This document shows positions 58,704 to 64,000 of a stretch of DNA of 64,000 nucleotides, one piece after another. A model generated the notes under the pieces. The model made no database searches and had not been told where the DNA came from. It was given only the letters and a program-made list of their open reading frames with translations. The DNA comes from Ectobacillus sp. JY-23 (GTDB lineage Bacteria > Bacillota > Bacilli > Bacillales > Bacillaceae_G). Each line of letters opens with the position of its first letter. Within the stretch, counting starts at the first letter, position 1. Both the position numbers and the translations under genes were made by a program. The stretch is from positions 2,956,001-3,020,000 of the forward strand of contig NZ_CP095462.1 of NCBI RefSeq assembly GCF_023022965.1, written 5' to 3'.

Positions 58704-58779
58704 GGTCCCGTGGTGTAGCGGTTAACATGCCTGCCTGTCACGCAGGAGATCGCCGGTTCGATCCCGGTCGGGACCGCCA
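58704..58779 (+). tRNA. tRNA-Asp (GTC)
   Basis: Acceptor GGTCCCG/CGGGACC, anticodon GTC, encoded CCA; one base separates it from tRNA-Met. Confidence 0.97.
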
Positions 58780-58783
58780 TTTT

Positions 58784-58856
<73 letters not shown>

Positions 58857-58886
58857 CTTTTAAACAAAAATTGATTTTCTTCATAC

Positions 58887-58962
58887 GCCGGCTTAGCTCA
58901 ATTGGCAGAGCAACTGACTTGTAATCAGTAGGTTGGGGGTTCAAGTCCTCTAGCCGGCACCA
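58887..58962 (+). tRNA. tRNA-Thr (TGT)
   Basis: Acceptor GCCGGCT/AGCCGGC, anticodon TGT, encoded CCA. Confidence 0.97.
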
Positions 58963-58966
58963 TTGT

Positions 58967-59051
58967 GGAGGGGTAGCGAAGTGGCTAAACGCGGCGGACT
59001 GTAAATCCGCTCCCTCAGGGTTCGGCGGTTCGAATCCGTCCCCCTCCACCA
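58967..59051 (+). tRNA. tRNA-Tyr (GTA)
   Basis: Class II variable arm, anticodon GTA, encoded CCA. Confidence 0.97.
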
Positions 59052-59054
59052 TTT

Positions 59055-59128
59055 AGGGGTATAGTTTAAAGGTAGAACAGAGGTCTCCAAAACCTCCGGT
59101 GTGGGTTCGATTCCTACTACCCCTGCCA
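59055..59128 (+). tRNA. tRNA-Trp (CCA)
   Basis: Acceptor AGGGGTA/TACCCCT, anticodon CCA, encoded 3' CCA. Confidence 0.97.
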
Positions 59129-59138
59129 AACAAAATAT

Positions 59139-59215
59139 GGCGGTCGTGGCGAAGTGGTTAACGCATCGGATTGTGGCTCCGACATTCGTGGGTTCGATTC
59201 CCATCGATCGCCCCA
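59139..59215 (+). tRNA. tRNA-His (GTG)
   Basis: Has the extra G-1 opposite discriminator C, anticodon GTG, encoded CCA. Confidence 0.96.
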
Positions 59216-59266
59216 TTTTATTTGCGCTAAAGTGAATAAATGAGATATAATGCATTTATGACATAT

Positions 59267-59341
59267 TGGGCTATCGCCAAGCGGTAAGGCAACGGACTTT
59301 GACTCCGTCATTCGTTGGTTCGAATCCAGCTAGCCCAGCCA
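59267..59341 (+). tRNA. tRNA-Gln (TTG)
   Basis: Acceptor TGGGCTA/TAGCCCA, anticodon TTG, encoded CCA. A 51-bp AT-rich gap precedes it. Confidence 0.97.
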
Positions 59342-59344
59342 TAT

Positions 59345-59419
59345 GCGGAAGTAGTTCAGTGGTAGAATACAACCTTGCCAAGGTTGGGGTCGCGGGTTCG
59401 AATCCCGTCTTCCGCTCCA
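59345..59419 (+). tRNA. tRNA-Gly (GCC)
   Basis: Acceptor GCGGAAG/CTTCCGC, anticodon GCC, encoded CCA. Confidence 0.97.
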
Positions 59420-59425
59420 TATAAC

Positions 59426-59499
59426 GGCGGCATAGCCAAGTGGTAAGGCCAAGGTCTGCAAAACCTTTATCCACCGGTTCGAATCCGGTTGCCGCCTCC
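59426..59499 (+). tRNA. tRNA-Cys (GCA)
   Basis: Acceptor GGCGGCA/TGCCGCC, anticodon GCA, encoded CCA. Confidence 0.97.
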
Positions 59500-59500
59500 A

Positions 59501-59582
59501 TGCCGGTGTGGCGGAATTGGCAGACGCGCACGACTCAAAATCGTGTTCCTCTGGAGTGCCGGTTCGACCCCGGCCACCGGTA
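59501..59582 (+). tRNA. tRNA-Leu (CAA), no encoded CCA
   Basis: Class II. Acceptor GCCGGTG pairs CACCGGT with a G1-U72 wobble, discriminator A, then TAC instead of CCA. Last tRNA of the array. Confidence 0.94.
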
Positions 59583-59588
59583 TACAAG

Positions 59589-59624
59589 AAAGAGATGTTC
59601 TGTTAATCAGAGCATCTCTTTTTA
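59589..59624 (+). terminator. Terminator of the rrn-tRNA operon
   Basis: AGAGATG-TTCT...AGAG-CATCTCT stem followed by TTTTTATTT. Confidence 0.85.
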
Positions 59625-59670
59625 TTTGGCTCTTTTCTAAAAGATTGTTGTTTTTAGATAGGTTTCTTCG

Positions 59671-59900
59671 TTTAAGGTTGGTTGGAGCGGAAGGTGCGAG
59701 ACTCCTGCGGGAGCAGCGGGTTAGAGGCTCACCGCACGCCCCGCGGAAAGCGAGCAACCTGGAGTGGAAATCAACCACTCCCCACTACTTGTTACAAAGC
59801 AACAAAGTTTGCGAAAACAGCCTTTTATTTAGACGGCGGAAAAAGCCTGTGAAAATCCCGCAGGAACATAGCACTAAGGAGGCCCCTGACGTCTCGCGGG
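59671..59900. repeat. Most complete copy of the dispersed Bacillus repeat
   Basis: The GC-rich core reads TTGGAGCGGAAGGTGCGAG, ACTCCTGCGGGAGCAGCGGG, AGGCTCACCGCACGCCCCGCGG, AAAGCGAGCAACCTGGAGTGG. It ends in AAATCAACCA, complementary to its start. A second GC-rich piece (CCCGCAGGAAC ... AAGGAGGC ... TCGCGGGAGG) follows at 59848-59902, possibly an inserted or rearranged part of the family. Confidence 0.75.
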
Positions 59901-59958
59901 AGGTAACAGCAAACTTTAATGAAGCCATATTTTATAATAAGTAAGAATGTTACATACA

Positions 59959-59987
59959 AAAAAGCTGCCAGGTACTGGCAGCTTTTT
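59959..59987. terminator. Terminator of the DUF420 gene
   Basis: AAAAAGCTGCCA-GGTAC-TGGCAGCTTTTT, usable from both sides. Confidence 0.9.
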
Positions 59988-59988
59988 A

Positions 59989-60537
59989 TTACCCATAATA
60001 CGGAGAAATCATTAAGTACACCACAACACCTGTAAAGCTTACATATAACCAAATCGGCATAGACCATCTTACAATTTTACGATGTTTTGTAAGCTGTCCT
60101 GTCCATCCCCAAATTAAGGAGAATAGAGCAAGCGGAACAATAATGGCAGCTAATACACTATGTGTAATTAAAATGAAGAAATATACAGTTCGAATAAAGC
60201 CTTCACCACCAAAGTGTGTTGGCTCTGATAGGTATTGATGCGTTAAGTATGATACACAAAAGAGCAATGTAGTGGTAAAAGCAGCAAGAATAAAGCGTTT
60301 ATGCAACGTAATATTTTTCTTTTTAATAAAATAAAGTGCTGCTACTAAAAATATAAACGTAAAGCTATTTAAAACAGCGTTAATGCGGGGCAAAATAGAA
60401 GTATCAAAACTAACTTCTCCTTCGTATCCGACAGGTCCGAAGAACAGTAGCAAAATAATGGCATTAACGACAATAGAAAGCGTAACAACAAATGCGGTAT
60501 AGTTGCGTCCGCTTGTCTCATTGTTTGGTGTGTTCAT
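59989..60537 (-). CDS. DUF420 family membrane protein (YozB/CtaM-like)
   Basis: The 182-residue protein has five or six helices and conserved histidines (SYLTHQYLSEPTHFGGEG; FILITHSVLAAI; LHKRF), the DUF420 pattern. In Firmicutes DUF420 proteins such as CtaM help cytochrome oxidase maturation; B. subtilis YozB is the nearest named member. Here no oxidase genes are adjacent. Confidence 0.82.
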   Translation of the reverse strand: MNTPNNETSGRNYTAFVVTLSIVVNAIILLLFFGPVGYEGEVSFDTSILPRINAVLNSFTFIFLVAALYFIKKKNITLHKRFILAAFTTTLLFCVSYLTHQYLSEPTHFGGEGFIRTVYFFILITHSVLAAIIVPLALFSLIWGWTGQLTKHRKIVRWSMPIWLYVSFTGVVVYLMISPYYG

Positions 60538-60628
60538 TGCAAAGCCTCCTCGAGCAGTATATTATCCTTTCTATTTTAACATGTTCCAAATAAAAACGTG
60601 TGTCAAAAGTTTGAACAAGTTATGATGA

Positions 60629-60660
60629 AAAAGCATGGAACACCTTGCTCCATGCTTTCA
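60629..60660 (-). terminator. Terminator of the DUF4023-like gene
   Basis: AAAGCATGGA and TCCATGCTTT arms; the minus-strand side ends in a T-run. Confidence 0.7.
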
Positions 60661-60672
60661 TGTCTCTATATA

Positions 60673-60792
60673 TTAGTGTTGGTTATTCGGCAGTACTTTA
60701 TCGGGATGCCCTTTTCCTTGAGAGCGCTTATTCTTTTCCTGCTTTTTTTGCTGTGTATGCAATGCTTCAACGAAATTTTGTTTACTATCCAT
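60673..60792 (-). CDS. DUF4023-like small protein
   Basis: A 39-residue basic protein (MDSKQNFVEALHTQQKKQEK..., ending KGHPDKVLPNNQH), start supported by AAAGGAGAG 7 nt upstream. The pattern F-V-E-x-L-H-x-x-Q-K-K and GKGxP fits DUF4023. Function unknown. Confidence 0.7.
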   Translation of the reverse strand: MDSKQNFVEALHTQQKKQEKNKRSQGKGHPDKVLPNNQH

Positions 60793-60976
60793 TATGTGTC
60801 TCTCCTTTTTTGGTTCTTCTGTATTACTGTTTCCTTTTGTCGTTACGTTATACTTGTGGCAATATTGTGTCATGTGTGCAGGACAATAGACTCATGAACA
60901 AAACCTTGTTATCATGGGTAATGTGCTCGATTTGAGACCATACTACATATATAAAATACGTAAAGAGGAAGATTGC

Positions 60977-61627
60977 ATGAAGTCTAAAAACATGTCCATT
61001 ATATTAATTATTTTCTCCATTGCTTTTCTCATTTTGGGTGGTACTATCGCTTATAGTATTTATCAAAAGAAGAAGGAAGGGGAAGCAGATCCCTTTCAAT
61101 ACACAAATCAGCAAACACTTGGTAATAAAGAAGCGAATATACATGTTGTAGAGTTTGGTGATTTTAAATGCCCCGCATGTCGTACATGGGATAACACCGT
61201 ACTTCCGCAATTGAAGCAAGAATATGTTGACACAGGGAAAGTACAGTTCCACTTTATTAACTTCCCATTCATTGGTGAGGATTCGATGCTGGGCGCACGT
61301 GCCGGAGAAGCTGTGTATAAGCAAAATCCTCAAGCTTTTTGGACGTTTTATCATGAGTTGTATCAAGCGCAAAAAAAGCCAGAAGAAGTATGGATCACGC
61401 AAGACTTACTTGAACAGCTTGTGACAGAAAAAATGTCTGATATTGATGTTGAACAATTTAATAAAGATATGCAAAGCAAGGAAATTATTGAAAAAGTAAA
61501 CAAAGATAAAGATCTGGCGTTAAAGTTAAAAGTACAGGGTGCGCCGAGCGTATATGTCAATGGCGAGTTAGTAAATCCAGACTATATGAGCATTAAAAAA
61601 GCGATTGAAGAAGAGTTGAAAAAGTGA
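60977..61627 (+). CDS. bdbD: Membrane-anchored DsbA-like thiol oxidase (BdbD type)
   Basis: ATG 60977 after AGAGGAAGA. The 216-residue protein has one N-terminal transmembrane anchor (6-28), then a thioredoxin fold with CPAC (Cys65, Cys68), an inserted helical domain and cis-Pro QGAPSVYVNG. It would form disulfides in exported proteins. In B. subtilis bdbD is paired with bdbC (DsbB-like); no bdbC is adjacent here. Confidence 0.82.
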   Translation: MKSKNMSIILIIFSIAFLILGGTIAYSIYQKKKEGEADPFQYTNQQTLGNKEANIHVVEFGDFKCPACRTWDNTVLPQLKQEYVDTGKVQFHFINFPFIGEDSMLGARAGEAVYKQNPQAFWTFYHELYQAQKKPEEVWITQDLLEQLVTEKMSDIDVEQFNKDMQSKEIIEKVNKDKDLALKLKVQGAPSVYVNGELVNPDYMSIKKAIEEELKK

Positions 61628-61651
61628 CGGGGCTATCCCGTCACTTTTTTA
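61619..61651 (+). terminator. Terminator of the bdbD-like gene
   Basis: AAAGTGACGGG and CCCGTCACTTTTTT around GCTAT; overlaps the stop codon. Confidence 0.88.
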
Positions 61652-61774
61652 TGCACGCTATGTTAGAGGCTAGTATCAATGATTCACAAGAATTTCAAAA
61701 GATCTGCACTAAATTATATTGTATTTTCTAAAAATTCTAATTGAAATATTTGTAGAATCATGGGAGAATAGAAA

Positions 61775-61789
61775 AAGGAAACGCTTGCA
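61775..61789 (+). promoter_or_regulatory. cre (CcpA) site 1 upstream of the amylopullulanase
   Basis: AAGGAAACGCTTGCA fits WTGNAANCGNWNNCW at 14 of 15 positions. It overlaps the start expected from TTGAAA-17-GAGAAT (61741-61769). Confidence 0.7.
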
Positions 61790-61831
61790 TAGATATTAGG
61801 AAAAATATTGCTATTTTAATTGCTATATGAA

Positions 61832-61866
61832 GAGACTGTCTACTTGATTACCAGTCTCGTTTTTTA
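61832..61866 (+). terminator. Attenuator-like hairpin in the amylopullulanase leader
   Basis: GAGACT...AGTCTC, then GTTTTTT; lies between the two cre sites, 65 bp before the gene. Confidence 0.55.
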
Positions 61867-61874
61867 AAGAGTTT

Positions 61875-61912
61875 ATGCAAACGCTTTCGCAAATTGCGCG
61901 TGCAACGTGCAC
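61875..61912 (+). promoter_or_regulatory. cre site 2 and LacI-type palindromes
   Basis: ATGCAAACGCTTTCG (61875-61889) matches the cre consensus at 14 of 15 positions. It runs into CGCAAATTGCG (61888-61898) and GTGCA-ACG-TGCAC (61900-61912), possible sites of a maltose-type LacI regulator. Confidence 0.65.
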
Positions 61913-61930
61913 AAATTCGGGGAGGGAATT

Positions 61931-64000
61931 ATGAGAAGCAGAAGAAATTTGTCTATTTTTCTTGTTTTTGCGCTCTTATTGCAGATGCTTTCTTATGCAG
62001 GACCTATTGTTAAGGCTGCAGAGCGTACTGTGCATCTCGTAGGAAATTTACAACAGCAGTTGGGACATACATCAGATTGGGATCCTTCAGCTGAGAAAAC
62101 AAAAATGACAGCTGTTGGAAACGGCTTTTATGAGCTAAAAGGCATGCTTAAGGCAGGCAGCTATGAATACAAAGTTGCAATTAACGGTAGCTGGGATGAA
62201 AACTACGGTAAAGATGGTGCAAAAGGCGGCGATAATATAAAGCTGACCTTGGATAAAGATACAGAAGTAACATTCTATTACCACGACGGTACACATAAAA
62301 TTGCAGATTCCACTTGGTATCAAGCTATCGCAAAGGAAAAGCAGCCGCGTCTTGTTGGAGATATCCAACCAGCAATTAAAGCAGGTGATGCTTGGACACC
62401 TGATAAGTCAACGGCATTATTTACAGATGATAACTTTGATAACGTTTACACATTTAAAACAATAGTACCAAAAGGAAAATATGAATACAAAGTTGTTTTA
62501 GGTACTACTTGGGATGAGGCATACCCACAGGACAACGCAAAGTTGAATGTGTTAAGCGATGCAGAAATTACGTTTACTTTTGACAGCAATGCGAAAACGA
62601 TCTTAACGGATTATAATCCAGGTGGATCTGATAGCACAGTGACAAAAGACAAGCTATCTCATAACACATGGGAGCAAGCATATCGTCAGCCATTTGGTGC
62701 TGTACCTGCTGGCAAAGAAGTAACGCTTCGTTTGTCCGCCAAAAAAGATGATTTAACGCGTGCAAGTGTGTATGTGAAAAACTACTTAACAGGCGATACA
62801 AAAGTAGTAAAAATGACATACGCTGGCTGGACAACAGTTGGAAACGAAAATGTGGAATTTTGGGAAGCGAAATTTACACCTGAGAAAAAGGGTGTGCACG
62901 GCTATAAGTTTATTGTAGGCGATAATGAAGCAACAGCTGAATATGGCGAGGATACAACAGAAGGCGGAACGGGTAAAGCAGAGGATCAGAACGCTGGTTT
63001 GTTCCAATTGACAGCATATGATCCAGCATATAAAACACCAGATTGGATGAAGGAAGCCGTTGTATATCAAATTTTCCCTGACCGTTTCTATAATGGAAAT
63101 AAGGAAAATGATACTGCAAAAGATACAGCGCGCGGTAATCAACCAATTGAGCACCCGAAAAGCTGGGAGGAATATCCGGACAACCCTCGTATTGGGGAAA
63201 AATATCCAGATAAATATACTGGCGACGGAGAGTGGAGCAACGATTTCTTCGGCGGTGATATTAAAGGTATTCATGAAAAGCTAGATTATATCCAATCGTT
63301 AGGGGTAAACACAATTTATTTAAACCCAATCGCTAAAGCAGCTTCCAACCATAAATATGATGCAACAGACTTTAAGGTCATTGATCCGATGTTTGGAACG
63401 CCTGAAGAGTTTGAGGCATTTGTAAAAGAGTTAGAAAAGCGTAATATGCACTTAATTTTAGATGGTGTGTTCAACCATGTTGCGGATGATTCTATTTATT
63501 TCGACCGTTACAACAAATATGATACAGTTGGCGCATATGAGTATTGGGCAACTATTTATGATTTGATGAAAGAGAAAGGTATTACAGAAGAAGAAGCTAA
63601 GAAATTAGCTGAAGAAAAGTTCAAGAAAGAAGGACAGACATTTAGTTCATATGGCTTCCATAACTGGTTCAACATTGAAAATGAAAAAGTAGATGTTGGA
63701 ACGAAAAATGAGCGTTATAAGTACCAGGCGTGGTGGGGCTTTGACAGTTTACCAGAAATTAAATCTATTCCAGGTGATGCTGTTAAATATGACAGTGAGC
63801 TAAACAACAAGCCGTTTGCAGATTATATTTTCTATGAAGATGATTCTGTAGCAAAAAGTTGGTTAAACCGGGGTGGATCCGGCTGGCGCTTGGATGTAGC
63901 GAACGAGGTAGACAGCGAGTTTTGGAGAGAATTCCGCAAAGAATTAAAAACAAAAATGGTAGGTGCAGGTCCGACGCTTAAGAGCGGTGAAGAGCCACTC
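61931..64000 (+). CDS. Secreted amylopullulanase / GH13 alpha-amylase-family enzyme, 3' truncated
   Basis: The frame is open from ATG 61931 (GGGGAGGGA upstream) to the last base; 690 residues are visible. A signal peptide (1-29, VKA-A) is followed by two tandem X25-type carbohydrate modules (about 32-130 and 137-230, each with YEYKVAING/YEYKVVLG and WDE), a linker domain and a GH13 barrel starting at VVYQIFPDRFYNG. Conserved regions seen: DGVFNHV, and GWRLDVANEVD with nucleophile Asp655. Pullulanase or neopullulanase activity on extracellular starch/pullulan is likely. The acid/base region lies beyond the window. Confidence 0.88.
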   Translation, partial: MRSRRNLSIFLVFALLLQMLSYAGPIVKAAERTVHLVGNLQQQLGHTSDWDPSAEKTKMTAVGNGFYELKGMLKAGSYEYKVAINGSWDENYGKDGAKGGDNIKLTLDKDTEVTFYYHDGTHKIADSTWYQAIAKEKQPRLVGDIQPAIKAGDAWTPDKSTALFTDDNFDNVYTFKTIVPKGKYEYKVVLGTTWDEAYPQDNAKLNVLSDAEITFTFDSNAKTILTDYNPGGSDSTVTKDKLSHNTWEQAYRQPFGAVPAGKEVTLRLSAKKDDLTRASVYVKNYLTGDTKVVKMTYAGWTTVGNENVEFWEAKFTPEKKGVHGYKFIVGDNEATAEYGEDTTEGGTGKAEDQNAGLFQLTAYDPAYKTPDWMKEAVVYQIFPDRFYNGNKENDTAKDTARGNQPIEHPKSWEEYPDNPRIGEKYPDKYTGDGEWSNDFFGGDIKGIHEKLDYIQSLGVNTIYLNPIAKAASNHKYDATDFKVIDPMFGTPEEFEAFVKELEKRNMHLILDGVFNHVADDSIYFDRYNKYDTVGAYEYWATIYDLMKEKGITEEEAKKLAEEKFKKEGQTFSSYGFHNWFNIENEKVDVGTKNERYKYQAWWGFDSLPEIKSIPGDAVKYDSELNNKPFADYIFYEDDSVAKSWLNRGGSGWRLDVANEVDSEFWREFRKELKTKMVGAGPTLKSGEEPL

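Overview
The window is a chromosomal segment of a low-GC, endospore-forming Bacillaceae (Bacillus sensu lato). Support: a complete rrn operon with a Bacillus-type 16S; spore genes (a GerA-type germinant receptor operon, sspK, gamma-type sspE); and long synteny with Bacillus subtilis (yfhE, yfhF, recX, yfhH, ypzG-like, sspK, yfhJ, yfhP, mutY, yfhS, sspE, ygaB, ygaC, ygaD, ygaE, then gsaB/hemL, ygaF/bcp, perR, ygzB, rrn and a trnD-like tRNA array). I did not assign a species; nothing here is prophage or plasmid.

Layout. 1-4290: 3' end of a glycogen-debranching-type enzyme and a maltodextrin-type ABC importer (binding lipoprotein, two permeases). 4366-8137: a methyltransferase and the cold-membrane circuit des-desK-desR with a clear dyad operator. 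8350-10638: a cyclic-di-GMP-I riboswitch in front of a PAS-PAS-GGDEF-EAL protein. 10637-12950: queT under a preQ1-I riboswitch, a Cof-type HAD phosphatase and a FrnE-type DsbA protein. 13114-17078: gerA/B/C operon plus a 52-residue protein behind a sigma-G-like promoter. 17201-18130: glutaminase. 18360-24200: an unusual cluster of two small DUF2642-like proteins, two proteins each made of two fused GT2 glycosyltransferase modules, a nucleotide-sugar dehydrogenase and an epimerase. 24223-26293: divergent yhgE-like/yhgD-like pair. 26752-27891: diglucosyl-diacylglycerol synthase. 28081-36825: the yfh block. 36936-40460: ygaC, ygaD, ygaE. 40600-41890: an island of repeats and a dead IS3-family fragment. 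41893-47926: an orphan glutamate synthase large subunit and hemL. 48111-52914: an ABC-2 exporter, a two-helix K+ channel, bcp, perR, ygzB. 53133-59624: rrn 16S-23S-5S and fifteen tRNAs. 59989-61651: DUF420 protein, DUF4023-like peptide, membrane-anchored DsbA. 61931-end: secreted amylopullulanase, cut by the window end.

How parts fit. Extracellular pullulan/starch cleavage (right edge, with two cre sites) would feed the maltodextrin importer and debranching enzyme at the left edge. DesK senses membrane order and DesR turns on the desaturase. The GGDEF-EAL protein makes or degrades the ligand of the riboswitch in its own leader, so it is probably feedback-controlled. PerR probably controls its own transcription through a Per box about 260 bp upstream.

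Most worth following up: the four-module GT2 cluster (18360-24200), a tRNA-like and multiply switching leader in front of a GNAT acetyltransferase (29070-29243), a perfect consensus promoter placed exactly in front of the 5S gene (58097-58124), a DnaA-box cluster (28158-28284), and several dispersed repeat families. Functional calls rest on recognised motifs, lengths and gene order read by eye; no database search was run.
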